From Phycicoccus sp. Soil802 (GTDB taxonomy: Bacteria; Actinomycetota; Actinomycetes; Actinomycetales; Dermatophilaceae), in contig NZ_LMSS01000004.1 in assembly GCF_001429605.1 (NCBI RefSeq), forward strand, positions 186,001-250,000: 64,000 bases of DNA, given 5' to 3'. This document shows positions 26,456-35,171 of this stretch, piece by piece (within the stretch, counting starts at the first letter, position 1; every line of letters starts with the position of its first letter). Made by a program: the position numbers and the translations under genes. Under the pieces are notes generated by a model, which did not search any database, was not told where the DNA came from, and was given only the letters and a program-made list of their open reading frames with translations.

Positions 26456-27232
26456 ATGCTGCTCTCGCATGACGACGAAGGTTCCGGTCCCGCGGTCGTG
26501 CTCCTGCATGCGGGGGTGGCCGACCGCAGGATGTGGGACGCCATCACACCGGCGCTGGCGCACACGTTCCGGGTGATCAGACCGGACCTGAGGGGCTTCG
26601 GGCAGACCCCGCAGCCGCCCGGGCCCTACGCGGATGCCGACGACGTGGACGCCCTACTGGACTCGCTCGGGGTCGTCGACGCCGCGGTCGTGGGGTCGTC
26701 GTTCGGCGGGCGGGTGGCGATGGAGCTGACCACGCTTCACCCGGCGAGGGTGTCCTCGCTGGTCCTGATGTGCACCGCCTACCGCGGGCTGGAGCCGACC
26801 GACAGCGTGAAGGCGTTCGGCGCCGAGGAGGACCGGCTGCTCGAGGCCGGTGACGTCGACGGAGCGGTCGCCCTCAACGTCGACACCTTCCTGGGCCCCG
26901 AAGGCGATTCCGCGGCGCGGGCCCTGCTGACGCTCATGCAGAAGCGGGCCTTCGATGTCCAGATCGCCGCCGACCTGGCCGATCCCGGGCCCGAACCGCG
27001 CCGCGTCGAGGTGGATCCCACGGCCATCGCCGTGCCCACCGTCGTGGTGTCGGGGGCCCACGACCTCGACCACTTCGGTGAGGTGGCCGCGCTGTTGGGC
27101 GAGCAGATCCCCGGGGCGGAGACGGTCGAGCTCGACTGGGCCGGACACCTGCCCGCCCTCGAGCGCCCGGACGCCGTTCTCGCCCTGCTGCTCGACGTCC
27201 TGCGCGACGACCCGACGGTGCACGCACCCTGA
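26456..27232 (+). CDS. Alpha/beta-fold hydrolase
   Basis: A 258-residue protein of the alpha/beta hydrolase superfamily. VVLLHAGVADRRMWD is the oxyanion region, VVGSSFGGRVAME the nucleophile elbow (Ser), VVVSGAHDLDHF the acid, and DWAGHLPALERP the histidine. The usual length and lack of a signal peptide point to a cytoplasmic enzyme. Resemblance is to the 3-oxoadipate enol-lactonase and haloperoxidase type, but the substrate cannot be named. ATG 26456 is preferred; a second ATG at 26452 is out of frame. rsmD follows after 25 bases. Confidence 0.83.
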   Translation: MLLSHDDEGSGPAVVLLHAGVADRRMWDAITPALAHTFRVIRPDLRGFGQTPQPPGPYADADDVDALLDSLGVVDAAVVGSSFGGRVAMELTTLHPARVSSLVLMCTAYRGLEPTDSVKAFGAEEDRLLEAGDVDGAVALNVDTFLGPEGDSAARALLTLMQKRAFDVQIAADLADPGPEPRRVEVDPTAIAVPTVVVSGAHDLDHFGEVAALLGEQIPGAETVELDWAGHLPALERPDAVLALLLDVLRDDPTVHAP

Positions 27233-27257
27233 CCCACGCCACTGCTACCTTGCCGCC

Positions 27258-27833
27258 GTGACGCGCATCATCAGCGGCCGGGCCGGAGGCATGCGGCTCA
27301 CCACCCCGTCGGGCTCCGGCACCCGGCCCACGAGCGACCGCGTCCGTGAGGCGCTGTTCTCGCGGCTGGAGCACCTCGAGGTGCTCGTCGGGGCGAGGGT
27401 CGTTGACCTGTATGCCGGTTCAGGAGCTCTGGGCCTCGAAGCAGCCAGCCGCGGAGCGGTGACGGTCCTGCTCGTCGAGTCGGACAAGGCTGCCGCGAAG
27501 GTGACCCGACAGAACGCCGACGCCCTCGGCATACCGGGAGCAACGGTCCGGCACGCGACCGTGCAGCGGGTGCTGGCGACGCCGCCCCCCGAGCCGCAGA
27601 CCCTGGTCTTCCTCGACCCGCCGTACGAGCTCAGCGAGGAGGCGCTCACCGCCGACCTCACCGCGCTGACGACCGGTGGCTGGCTCGCCCCTGACGCGCT
27701 CGTGGTCGTCGAACGCTCGGCCCGCTCACCGGAGCCGGCCTGGCCCGAGGTCCTCGAGCGTGAGGGCGAGCGCCGCTACGGCGAGACGAAGATCTGGTTC
27801 GCGGGCCCACGCACCCCTGACGTCGTCGCCTGA
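27258..27833 (+). CDS. rsmD: 16S rRNA (guanine(966)-N2)-methyltransferase
   Basis: RsmD (191 residues) methylates G966 of 16S rRNA. The opening MTRIISGRAGGMRL, TRPTSDRVREALFSRL, VVDLYAGSGALGLEAASRGA as the SAM-binding motif, and the catalytic LDPPYEL are all present. GTG 27258 gives the conserved N-terminus. An ATA isoleucine codon occurs in LGIPG, inside the GGCATAC heptamer. The stop codon is in a 13-bp tandem repeat. In actinobacteria rsmD is usually followed by coaD; here a HesB-like and a hemerythrin gene lie between. Confidence 0.94.
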   Translation: MTRIISGRAGGMRLTTPSGSGTRPTSDRVREALFSRLEHLEVLVGARVVDLYAGSGALGLEAASRGAVTVLLVESDKAAAKVTRQNADALGIPGATVRHATVQRVLATPPPEPQTLVFLDPPYELSEEALTADLTALTTGGWLAPDALVVVERSARSPEPAWPEVLEREGERRYGETKIWFAGPRTPDVVA

Positions 27834-27870
27834 CGCAGTCGCCTGACGCAGTCGCCTGACGTGGTCGCCT
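27825..27870 (+). repeat. 13-bp tandem repeat at the rsmD stop
   Basis: GTCGCCTGACGCA occurs at 27825 and 27838 exactly, at 27851 with CGTG in place of CGCA at the end, and then GTCGCCT again. The TGA in the first unit is the rsmD stop codon. Because the period is not a multiple of three, extra units do not extend the protein. Confidence 0.85.
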
Positions 27871-27892
27871 CGCGGCGACCCGGACGCGGACG

Positions 27893-27929
27893 TGACAGAG
27901 CCCGACCGCACCGCGGTCGGGCTCTGTCA
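27893..27929. terminator. Bidirectional terminator between rsmD and the HesB-like gene
   Basis: TGACAGAGCCCGACCGC (27893-27909) pairs perfectly over 17 bases with GCGGTCGGGCTCTGTCA (27913-27929), loop ACC. It lies between two convergent genes and can serve both. Confidence 0.8.
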
Positions 27930-27943
27930 GGGTGCCGGGTCGG

Positions 27944-28240
27944 TCAGACCGTGGGGGAGGAGGACGGCAGGAGGCTGAACTGCACCCCGCCCGTCTCGTC
28001 GACCGCGGCGTCGAGCACCTGGTCGCCCAGGGCGACGGCGGCGGTCTCGTCGAGGTAGACCTTCGCGCCATCCTGCTCGACGACGGCGTCGCCGGGCAGC
28101 GCCTCCTCGGCGGTGGTGACGGTCAGGCCGCCGGAGTCGACGCCCTCCTGGCTGAACCGCAGACCAGCGTCCTCGGTGCTGAGGTTCTGGTCGACGAGGG
28201 TCTTCACGATCGTGCTGGCGTTCTCGGTCAGGGTGAGCAT
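27944..28240 (-). CDS. HesB/IscA-family protein without cysteines
   Basis: A 98-residue protein of the A-type Fe-S carrier fold: MLTLTENASTIVKTLV, GLRFSQEG, then the strand KVYLDETAAVALGDQVLDAAV and ending GVQFSLLPSSSP. True IscA proteins use three conserved cysteines to hold iron or a cluster; this protein has none. It is therefore unlikely to carry an Fe-S cluster, and its function is open. Similar cysteine-free forms occur in other actinobacteria as far as I know. It is convergent with rsmD and divergent from the hemerythrin-like gene. Confidence 0.8.
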   Translation of the reverse strand: MLTLTENASTIVKTLVDQNLSTEDAGLRFSQEGVDSGGLTVTTAEEALPGDAVVEQDGAKVYLDETAAVALGDQVLDAAVDETGGVQFSLLPSSSPTV

Positions 28241-28303
28241 GGGGCTCTCCTTCGTTGCCGATGAGTCAGGCGATTGAGGTCAGGACCCCTCCACCGTGTC
28301 GCA

Positions 28304-28343
28304 CCCACCGCGCGGACACCAAAACGGGTGTCCGCTGGGTGGG
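28304..28343. other. Inverted repeat between divergent HesB-like and hemerythrin-like genes
   Basis: CCCACC-GC-GCGGACACC and GGTGTCCGC-T-GGGTGGG form a strong stem with a small internal bulge and a 6-base loop. In a divergent promoter region it could be an operator or part of a leader; no known motif is recognised. Confidence 0.45.
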
Positions 28344-28403
28344 ACCGCCACCTCGCACTACCCCCGAGATGTGACATCAGCGCAGGTGGGAGAGGGTATG
28401 GGG

Positions 28404-28961
28404 ATGACGCACTACGAGATCCCCCGACCCATCGACGGCGATGTCGTCGAACTGATCCTCAACGACCACCGCCTCTTCGAAGCCCTCCTGCGCGACCTGC
28501 GGGACGCCACGGCCGACCGCGAGACCGCCCGCGAGGCTCTGTCCAACGTGCTCATCGCCCACGGTGAGGCCGAGGAGGAGAAGGTGTACAACCAGCTGAA
28601 GAGCAAGCGCGCCATCACCGCGCACGAGGCCGAGCACGGCGAGGAGGAGCACGCCGAGGGCAACGAAGCCCTCCTCGCCCTGCTGGAGTGCAAGGGCACC
28701 GACACGCAGAAGTTCGACGATGCGGTCGAGGCGCTCGCCAAAGCCCTCAACCACCACATCGGTGAGGAGGAGCAGACCATCCTCAACCCGGCCCGTGAGG
28801 ACGTGTCGGAGCAGGTCCGCCAGGACCTCGGCGTCGCGTGGGCGACCCGCCGCAACGAGCTGCTGGACGAGGGGGCCGGGTCGATCACCAACGTCCGCAA
28901 GATCGTGGCCCGTGCCCACAAGGAGGGCCTGCTCCCCGCCGACGAGGAGGAGGACGAGTAG
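28404..28961 (+). CDS. Hemerythrin HHE cation-binding domain protein
   Basis: A 185-residue helical protein. ILNDHRLFEALL, VLIAHGEAEEEKVYNQL, ITAHEAEHGEEEHAE and LNHHIGEEEQTIL supply the spaced histidines and glutamates that bind a di-iron centre in hemerythrin-like proteins. These sense or store oxygen, NO or iron. The second ATG (28404) is preferred over 28398 because the ribosome binding site GAGAGGG is seven bases in front of it. The tail is acidic (DEEEDE). It lies 47 bases before coaD and may be transcribed with it. Confidence 0.88.
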   Translation: MTHYEIPRPIDGDVVELILNDHRLFEALLRDLRDATADRETAREALSNVLIAHGEAEEEKVYNQLKSKRAITAHEAEHGEEEHAEGNEALLALLECKGTDTQKFDDAVEALAKALNHHIGEEEQTILNPAREDVSEQVRQDLGVAWATRRNELLDEGAGSITNVRKIVARAHKEGLLPADEEEDE

Positions 28962-29008
28962 CCGGCAACGGAGCTCGACGGGCAGGGCCGCGCTGCTAGC
29001 GTTCCCGT

Positions 29009-29536
29009 GTGAGCAGCGCTGAGACCACACAGGCCGGGCCCGTGCAGGTGGGGGCCCGGCGGTGCGTGTGCCCTGGCTCCTACGACCCGGTGACGCTCGG
29101 CCACACCGACGTCATCCGGCGGGCGGCGGCCCTCTACGACGAGGTCGTCGTCGCCGTGCTGCACAACCCGGCCAAGCGAGGCACGTTCAGCCCGCAGGAG
29201 CGCCGCGACCTCATCATCGACACGTGCGACGACCTCGGAAACGTCCGCGTCGAGCTCTTCGCCGGTCGCCTCCTCGTCGACGTCGCCCGCGAGGTCGGGG
29301 CGAGCGCGATCGTCAAGGGCCTGCGAGGTGGCACCGACTTCGCCTACGAGCTGCCGATGGCCCTGATGAACCGCCACCTCACCGGGATCGAGACCGTCTT
29401 CCTCCCGGGCGACCCGAGCCTCGAACACATCTCTAGCTCGTTGGTCAAGGAGGTCGCGGCGCACGGCGGCGACATCTCAGGGCTGGTCAGCGACCGCGTG
29501 CGGGACGCGCTGCTGGCCCGCCTGCAGGAGCGCTGA
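29009..29536 (+). CDS. coaD: Phosphopantetheine adenylyltransferase
   Basis: CoaD (175 residues) makes dephospho-CoA from 4'-phosphopantetheine and ATP. CPGSYDPVTLGHTDVI holds the nucleotidyltransferase T-x-G-H motif; YELPMALMNRHL and the C-terminal HISSSLVKEVAAHGGD are also diagnostic. Starting at GTG 29009 the protein has an N-terminal extension of about 17 residues (MSSAETTQAGPVQVGARR) not needed for the fold, so a later start is possible. Its 3' end contains the ribosome binding site for the next gene. Confidence 0.94.
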   Translation: MSSAETTQAGPVQVGARRCVCPGSYDPVTLGHTDVIRRAAALYDEVVVAVLHNPAKRGTFSPQERRDLIIDTCDDLGNVRVELFAGRLLVDVAREVGASAIVKGLRGGTDFAYELPMALMNRHLTGIETVFLPGDPSLEHISSSLVKEVAAHGGDISGLVSDRVRDALLARLQER

Positions 29537-29537
29537 C

Positions 29538-31646
29538 CTGACCTCGACGGACCCCCGGACGGCACGCTTCCGGCCCGACATCGAAGGGCTGCGCGCCGTC
29601 GCCGTCCTCCTCGTCGTGCTCTACCACGCAGGCCTGCCGCTCCCGAACGGCTTCCTCGGGGTCGACGTCTTCTTCGTCATCTCCGGCTTCCTCATCACCG
29701 GCATCCTCGTGCGCGAGCTGGTCACCACGGGCACGATCAGCTGGGCCCGGTTCGTCGGCCGACGGATCCGGCGGCTGCTCCCGGCAGCGATCCTCGTCCT
29801 CGTCGTGACCGCGCTGGTCGCCTGGTTCGTCGTGCCCGGCCTACGGCGGCGCGACATCGGCACCGACGTCGCCGGCGCGGCGCTGTACGTCGTGAACTGG
29901 GTGTTCGCCCGCCGCGCCGTCGACTACCTCGCCTCCGACAGCATCCCCTCCCCGGTCCAGCACTTCTGGTCGCTCGCCGTCGAGGAGCAGTTCTACGTGG
30001 TGTGGCCCCTCGCCCTGATCGCGCTCGCCCTGGTCCTGAAGCGGCTGGGCCGCCCACCCGGCGTGGGCGTCGTGGCCGGCCTCCTCGCCGCGATCGCCGT
30101 GCCGTCCTTCGGATATGCCGTGTGGCTGGGTCACGTCGACCCGGACCGCGCGTACTTCGTCACCACGACGAGGGCGTGGGAGCTCGGCGTGGGTGCGGCG
30201 CTCGCGGTCTGGTGCGCCGGCAGGGAGGCGAGCACCCGGCATACCGAAGCGCCCGAGGACGCCGACGGCGGGAAGGCCGCGGTGGCGTGGGCCGTGCTCG
30301 GGTGGGTCGGGCTCGCCGCCGTCATCGGGTCGGCGGTCTGGCTGCCGGCCGGTGCGACCACGCCCGGACCCTGGACCCTGGTCCCGACGGTGGGGGCGGC
30401 GGCGGTGCTGCTCGTCGGCTGGTCGGGTGCCCCGGGCGGGCCGGTGCGGGTGCTCGGCAGCGCGCCGATGGTGTGGGTCGGGGGACTGTCCTACTCGATC
30501 TACCTCTGGCACTGGCCCTCGCTGGTGCTGACCGAGTGGGCCCTCGACGGGATCACGACGACCCAGCGGGTGCTGGTGCTGGCCGTGTCGTTGCTGCCGG
30601 CGTGGGCCAGCCACCGGTTCCTCGAGAGCCCGATCCACCACAGCCGGGCGCTGGCCGCCCGCACCCGTCCGGTGCTCGCGCTCGGCGTCGCCCTGTCGGC
30701 CGTGGGGGCGTTCGCGGCCCTGCCGCTCGTCGCCGCGGCATCGCCGTTCCGCACGACGCCGGTGGCCGGCGCCCGACCCTCGGTCGACGCGCTCGGCGCC
30801 ATGACCCTCTCGTCACCGCCGAGCACCGACCCAGCGGCGTATGCCGTCGACGACTGGGGCTGGCTCACCCCTGACCCGCAGCTCGCCGGCCAGGACCGCC
30901 CCGCCGCCGACGTCGACCGCTGCCAGGTGGACCGGCTGGTCGAGGAGCCGGTGGCCTGCGAGTTCGGCGTCGCCGACGGCCAGACCACGGTGGCCCTCGT
31001 CGGCGACTCCAAGGCCATGCAGTGGCTGCCCGCGCTGGAGCGGCTGGCCTCCGACCGTGGCTGGCGGGTCGTGACCTACGGCAAGTCCTCCTGCGCGCTG
31101 GCGGCCGGTCATGCCCAGAACGAGGGCCGGCCCTACCCCGCCTGCGACGAGTGGAACCGGCGGGTCGCCGACCGGTTGCGCGCGGACCCGCCCGACCTCC
31201 TCCTCACCTCCGGGTATGCCGCGTCGGCCTGGGACGGCGCGCACGCCACCCGGACGGCACTGGTCTCGGGGCTCGCGACCCGCTGGGGGCAGCTGCGCGA
31301 CGACGGCGTGCCGGTCGTGGTGCTGGGGGACAGCCCGCTCTCGCCCGACGACCTCGACGTGTGCACCGCCCGCCACCCGCGCCAGCTGACCCGGTGCGCC
31401 TTCGACCGGGCGTCCGCCGTGGCCGGCAGCGGGCTGCCCGCCCAGCGCGCGGCGGCGGCCTCCTCGGGCACCCCGCTGGTCGACCTCACCCCGTGGATCT
31501 GCCCGGTGGAGCGGTGCCCTGTGGCGATCGGGAACGTGTCGATCCACCGCGCCGGCGACCACCTGACGGCCACCTACGTGCGGACCCTGGCCCCCGTACT
31601 GGGGGCAGCGCTGGACCGCGCCGTCCCGGCAGCTGTGACACGCTGA
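29538..31646 (+). CDS. Acyltransferase 3 / SGNH two-domain membrane protein, apparent CTG start
   Basis: A 702-residue membrane O-acyltransferase of the OafA type. Residues 1-370 carry about ten helices with the conserved start RPDIEGLRAVAVLLVVLYHAG, FLGVDVFFVISGFLITG and RRIRRLLPAA. The C-terminal 240 residues form an SGNH domain with ALVGDSKAMQW as block I and a final HRAGDHLTATYV. It adds acyl groups to cell-surface polymers. No ATG, GTG or TTG precedes the conserved N-terminus in this frame. CTG at 29538 lies seven bases after GCAGGAG and one base after the coaD stop, so it is the likely start; GTG 29616 would cut the first helix. Confidence 0.85.
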   Translation: MTSTDPRTARFRPDIEGLRAVAVLLVVLYHAGLPLPNGFLGVDVFFVISGFLITGILVRELVTTGTISWARFVGRRIRRLLPAAILVLVVTALVAWFVVPGLRRRDIGTDVAGAALYVVNWVFARRAVDYLASDSIPSPVQHFWSLAVEEQFYVVWPLALIALALVLKRLGRPPGVGVVAGLLAAIAVPSFGYAVWLGHVDPDRAYFVTTTRAWELGVGAALAVWCAGREASTRHTEAPEDADGGKAAVAWAVLGWVGLAAVIGSAVWLPAGATTPGPWTLVPTVGAAAVLLVGWSGAPGGPVRVLGSAPMVWVGGLSYSIYLWHWPSLVLTEWALDGITTTQRVLVLAVSLLPAWASHRFLESPIHHSRALAARTRPVLALGVALSAVGAFAALPLVAAASPFRTTPVAGARPSVDALGAMTLSSPPSTDPAAYAVDDWGWLTPDPQLAGQDRPAADVDRCQVDRLVEEPVACEFGVADGQTTVALVGDSKAMQWLPALERLASDRGWRVVTYGKSSCALAAGHAQNEGRPYPACDEWNRRVADRLRADPPDLLLTSGYAASAWDGAHATRTALVSGLATRWGQLRDDGVPVVVLGDSPLSPDDLDVCTARHPRQLTRCAFDRASAVAGSGLPAQRAAAASSGTPLVDLTPWICPVERCPVAIGNVSIHRAGDHLTATYVRTLAPVLGAALDRAVPAAVTR

Positions 31647-31668
31647 ACCGGGCCCACGATCAGCCCCT

Positions 31669-31716
31669 CTGTTGGAAGCGAAACTTCCGGGATTCCGGCA
31701 GTTTCGCTTCCAACAG
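31669..31716. repeat. Intergenic hairpin repeat, family 1, copy 1
   Basis: CTGTTGGAAGCGAAACT and its exact 17-base complement flank TCCGGGATTCCGGC, which itself holds CCGG-GATT-CCGG. An almost identical copy lies at 56796-56839. It follows the acyltransferase gene and may end its transcript. Confidence 0.75.
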
Positions 31717-31840
31717 GGCGGCTGCGGGTGGGACGGCCTACCCGCGCATTTGGGGGAGTGGCCCGTGCTCCGGTAATCTCGTGCGTCGGTCTTGTCCTCG
31801 CCCGAGGTGAAGTCCGAGTCACTCGACGTCTGCTGGAGCC

Positions 31841-32428
31841 ATGGAACACCTGAACCCCCGATCGCCGCTGGTCTTCGACACCACGGACCTCGGTCGGCGA
31901 CCCGGTTCCATGGAACGCCTCCAGCGCACCGTCGAGGCACCTGCCGACTTCGGCACGGACGTCATCGCGGTCCCGGAAGGGTCCCCGATCGAGCTGGAGC
32001 TCCGGCTCGAGTCCGTCGTCGAGGGCGTGCTGGTCACCGGCTCGGCCCGAGCCACGGCAACCGGCGCCTGCGTGCGGTGCCTGGATCCCGTCAGCCACGA
32101 GGTTGACGGACACTTCCAGGAGCTGTTCGCCTACGCCGATCGCGCGGCCCACCACCGTGAGGTGGGCGCGGACGACGACGAGACCGAGGAGCACGTGCTG
32201 GAGGGCGACCTGTTCGACCTCGAGCCCGTGCTCGTGGACACGGTGGTGCCAGCACTGCCGTTCCAGCCCGTGTGCCGGGAAGACTGTCCGGGCCTGTGCT
32301 CCGAGTGTGGAGCCCACCTGGCGGACGACCCCGAGCACCACCACGAAGTGCTTGACCCCCGGTGGGCCGCGCTCAGCGCGCTGTCCCCCGACACCACCCA
32401 GAGCAACACCGAAGAGAAGAGGAACTGA
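31841..32428 (+). CDS. YceD-family (DUF177) protein
   Basis: A 195-residue protein of the DUF177/YceD family, which nearly always precedes rpmF and has been linked to 23S rRNA and ribosome assembly. MEHLNPRSPLVFDTTDL starts it; TGACVRCLDPVSHEV carries a first Cys-x-x-Cys and REDCPGLCSECGAHL a second cysteine group, typical of the actinobacterial form. rpmF starts two bases after the stop. The 194 bases upstream hold the hairpin repeat and presumably the promoter of the yceD-rpmF-rnc-mutM unit. Confidence 0.9.
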   Translation: MEHLNPRSPLVFDTTDLGRRPGSMERLQRTVEAPADFGTDVIAVPEGSPIELELRLESVVEGVLVTGSARATATGACVRCLDPVSHEVDGHFQELFAYADRAAHHREVGADDDETEEHVLEGDLFDLEPVLVDTVVPALPFQPVCREDCPGLCSECGAHLADDPEHHHEVLDPRWAALSALSPDTTQSNTEEKRN

Positions 32429-32429
32429 C

Positions 32430-32624
32430 GTGGCTGTCCCGAAGCGGAAGACGTCGCGCTCCAACACCCGTTCGCGTCGTGCGAACTGGAAGGCGACGGC
32501 GACCACGCTCACCACGTGCCCGCAGTGCAAGGCTGCCATGCAGCCCCACATCGCCTGCCCGTCCTGTGGCACCTACAAGGGCCGTCACTACACGCCGGCC
32601 GAGCGCACCGAGCACCAGGGCTGA
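32430..32624 (+). CDS. rpmF: 50S ribosomal protein L32 (bL32), zinc-binding type
   Basis: A 64-residue large-subunit protein from GTG 32430. [20 protein letters not shown] is the typical basic start. CPQC and CPSC make the Cys4 zinc site, so it is the zinc-dependent form like L28 in this window. [10 protein letters not shown] closes the family match. AGAGGAAC forms the ribosome binding site inside the yceD end. Confidence 0.96.
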   Translation: MAVPKRKTSRSNTRSRRANWKATATTLTTCPQCKAAMQPHIACPSCGTYKGRHYTPAERTEHQG

Positions 32625-32641
32625 GTCGGTCTGAACCTCGC

Positions 32642-33439
32642 GTGAGTACTCCTCAGTCCCCGACCGGGGACAGCGCGATGCAGCGGCCCGTCGACGGCTT
32701 CGTCCAGCACCTCACCGAGGTGGTGGGTGGGACGATCGACGAGTCGCTGCTTCTGCGTGCCCTCACGCACCGCTCGTACGCGTACGAGAACGGCGGACTC
32801 CCCAACAACGAGCGCCTCGAGTTCCTCGGCGACTCGGTGCTGGGGCTGGTCGTCACCGACACCCTCTACGCCACCCACCCCGACCTGCCCGAGGGCCAGC
32901 TCGCCAAGCTGCGTGCCGCCGTGGTCAACATGCGTGCGCTCGCCGACGTGGCCCGCACCCTGGGTCTGGGCGACCACGTGATGCTGGGCCGGGGTGAGGA
33001 GAGCACCGGGGGTCGCGACAAGGCCTCGATCCTGGCCGACACGATGGAAGCCGTGATCGGGACGGTCTACCTGTCCTGCGGCATGCCCGCGGCGGCCCGG
33101 CTGGTGCACCACCTGCTCGACCCGCTGATGGCCGCCAGCGCCACGCTCGGCGCCGGGCTCGACTGGAAGACCAGCCTCCAGGAGCTGTCCGCCGCCACGG
33201 CCAAGGGCGTGCCCGAGTACCGCGTGGACGAAGAGGGTCCCGACCACGAGAAGACGTTCCACGCCCGCGCCGTCGTCGGCGACGAGGTCCTGGGGGCCGG
33301 CAGCGGCCGGTCCAAGAAGGAAGCCGAGCAGCGCGCCGCCGAGCTGGCCTGGCGGGCCCTGACGGCGCGCGCGGCCGACCTCCCCGGCGACCCCACCGCG
33401 TCGGTCGACGAAGAGGCCGTGGCGGGCTCGCCCTCCTAG
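32642..33439 (+). CDS. rnc: Ribonuclease III
   Basis: RNase III (265 residues from GTG 32642) cuts double-stranded RNA in rRNA and other precursors. [16 protein letters not shown] is the signature with catalytic acids, matched by [19 protein letters not shown]. The C-terminal double-stranded RNA-binding domain includes [20 protein letters not shown] and [19 protein letters not shown]. An internal ATG at 32678 (MQRPVDGF) is an alternative start. Its stop is inside a small hairpin (33426-33445), followed by the triple 12-bp repeat. Confidence 0.95.
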   Translation: MSTPQSPTGDSAMQRPVDGFVQHLTEVVGGTIDESLLLRALTHRSYAYENGGLPNNERLEFLGDSVLGLVVTDTLYATHPDLPEGQLAKLRAAVVNMRALADVARTLGLGDHVMLGRGEESTGGRDKASILADTMEAVIGTVYLSCGMPAAARLVHHLLDPLMAASATLGAGLDWKTSLQELSAATAKGVPEYRVDEEGPDHEKTFHARAVVGDEVLGAGSGRSKKEAEQRAAELAWRALTARAADLPGDPTASVDEEAVAGSPS

Positions 33440-33448
33440 GCGAGCACG

Positions 33449-33484
33449 CGGCATACCCCACGGCATACCCCACGGCATACCCCA
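33449..33484 (+). repeat. Three exact 12-bp tandem repeats carrying the GGCATAC heptamer
   Basis: CGGCATACCCCA is repeated three times without change (33449, 33461, 33473) between rnc and mutM. Each unit contains the heptamer GGCATAC, also found about 35 more times in the window. No gene is present here. Confidence 0.9.
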
Positions 33485-33538
33485 CGTCAGACCAGGCCGG
33501 CCCGCACGGGTGTCGGGCCCGCATGCTTGAGTTGCCCC

Positions 33539-34408
33539 ATGCCCGAGCTGCCCGAGGTCGAGGTGGTCCGCCGTGGTCTGGCCGACCACGTGGTCGGGCG
33601 CACGATCGATGTCGCGGAGTTCCGCGGCGAGCGAGTGGCCCGCCGCCACCTGCCCGGCCCGCTCGACCTCGCCGACCAGCTCGCCGGCAACCACATCGAG
33701 CAGGCCCGTCGACGCGGGAAGTACCTGTGGCTGGTGCTGCGCGCCCCCGACGGCCACCGACAGGGGCTGATCGCGCACCTCGGCATGAGCGGGCAGCTGC
33801 TCGTCGAGGCGGCTGACGCGCCGGAGGAGAAGCACCTGCACGCGCGGCTCACCTTCGCCGACCGCGGACCCGAGCTGCGCTTCGTCGACCAGCGGACGTT
33901 CGGGGGGATGGCGCTGGCCGAGCTGACCGACGACCTGGTCCCCGAGACGATCGCCCACATCGCCCCCGACCCGTTCGAGGCGGGCTACGACCAGGCCGCC
34001 GTCGTGCGCCGGATGAAGTCCCGCGACTCCGCCGTGAAGCGGGCGCTGCTCGACCAGACCCTCGTCGCCGGGATCGGCAACATCTATGCCGACGAGGCCC
34101 TCTGGCGGGCGCAGGTGCACGGCGAGCGGCTCTGCTCGTCGCTCACCAAGCCGACCCTGTCGCGGGTGCTCGACCACGCCCACGACGTGATGCTCGCGGC
34201 CCTGGGTGAGGGCGGGACGAGCTTCGACGCGTTGTACGTCAACGTCAACGGGGCGTCAGGCTACTTCGACCGGTCGCTGCACGCGTACGGGCAGGAGGGT
34301 CGTCCGTGCGACCGCTGCGGCACGCTGATCCGGCGCGAGGCCTTCATGAACCGCTCGTCGTTCTCGTGCCCGAGGTGCCAGCCCCGTCCCCGACCCCGCC
34401 GCGGCTGA
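33539..34408 (+). CDS. mutM: Formamidopyrimidine-DNA glycosylase
   Basis: MutM/Fpg (289 residues) removes oxidised purines such as 8-oxoguanine and nicks the strand. [14 protein letters not shown] places the catalytic Pro2 and Glu3 right after the initiator; [12 protein letters not shown] and [21 protein letters not shown] (in part) are the helix-two-turn-helix region. The C-terminal zinc finger [13 protein letters not shown] and FSCPRCQ is intact. ATG 33539 is required because Pro2 must be N-terminal. Confidence 0.96.
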   Translation: MPELPEVEVVRRGLADHVVGRTIDVAEFRGERVARRHLPGPLDLADQLAGNHIEQARRRGKYLWLVLRAPDGHRQGLIAHLGMSGQLLVEAADAPEEKHLHARLTFADRGPELRFVDQRTFGGMALAELTDDLVPETIAHIAPDPFEAGYDQAAVVRRMKSRDSAVKRALLDQTLVAGIGNIYADEALWRAQVHGERLCSSLTKPTLSRVLDHAHDVMLAALGEGGTSFDALYVNVNGASGYFDRSLHAYGQEGRPCDRCGTLIRREAFMNRSSFSCPRCQPRPRPRRG

Positions 34409-34479
34409 GCCGGCTGCAGACCCTGCTGCTGACAGCGGGGGTCGCGCGGTTGTACAACTGAACCGAGAGGGTGGTGAGC

Positions 34480-34776
34480 ATGGATCACAACGGTCCGGCC
34501 AGGGCGGTCGTCTGGGTGCACGGTCGGGTGCAGGGGGTCGGGTTCCGCTGGTGGACCCGCGCCCGGGCGCTCGAGCTCGGCCTCGTCGGTCACGCCCGCA
34601 ACGCCGGCGACGGCCGCGTCGAGGTGGTCGCCCAGGGCGACGAGGAGCGGATCCGTGAGCTGGTCGCGCTGATCGAGGAGCGTCCCTCCCAGCACCTGCG
34701 GCCCGGCGAGGTCCACCAGTGCGTGACCACCTGGGGTTCGCCCAAGGACGGGCTGGTCGGCTTTGTGGAGAAGTGA
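34480..34776 (+). CDS. acyP: Acylphosphatase
   Basis: A 98-residue enzyme that hydrolyses acyl phosphates. VHGRVQGVGFRWWTRARA holds the phosphate-binding loop and active arginine, and GHARNAGDGRVEVVAQG the conserved asparagine. The fold is otherwise minimal, so the length is normal. ATG 34480 is used; GTG 34471 is in frame but closer to the purine-rich site. It commonly lies near mutM and smc in actinobacteria. Confidence 0.92.
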   Translation: MDHNGPARAVVWVHGRVQGVGFRWWTRARALELGLVGHARNAGDGRVEVVAQGDEERIRELVALIEERPSQHLRPGEVHQCVTTWGSPKDGLVGFVEK

Positions 34777-34979
34777 CCGTGTGGAGGAGCGCGTCGCGAA
34801 ACCAGCGCGTCGAGAAGTGAGCGCGAAATGAGCGCGGTTGCGGCAGTTTGCCCGCTGCGGCATTGACCGGCTGTGGTCCGGATGTCACTCTGAGAGATGC
34901 CCGGACGAGAAGCCGGATGAGATGCCGGAATCGGGCACCCGCCGGACGCGACCCCCACGTCTGCGGAGAAGGAGTCGAC

Positions 34980-35171
34980 ATGGCCAAGGCCCTGGTGGGC
35001 TATCGCGTGGCGTCTGACCCGCGACTGATGCTCGAGACCATCGAACTGCGTCGCCGGGTGCGGGACCTCGAGTTCCTCGTCGAGCGACTGCAGCTCGAGA
35101 ACGACAAGCTGCGTGAAGATCTGAGACACCCCGACGCCGTCGCAGCCGGCGTGCCTACGATTGCCGGGTGA
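34980..35171 (+). CDS. Small coiled-coil protein, function unknown
   Basis: A 63-residue protein after a strong ribosome binding site (GGAGAAGGAG). Residues 15-48 (LMLETIELRRRVRDLEFLV and following ERLQLENDKLRED) form a heptad-like coiled coil with leucines and charged residues. No domain is recognised. The four-base overlap GTGA with the chorismate mutase start suggests coupling. The 200-base spacer before it may contain a promoter (TTGACC at 34863, CACTCT 17 bases later), which is weak. Confidence 0.7.
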   Translation: MAKALVGYRVASDPRLMLETIELRRRVRDLEFLVERLQLENDKLREDLRHPDAVAAGVPTIAG

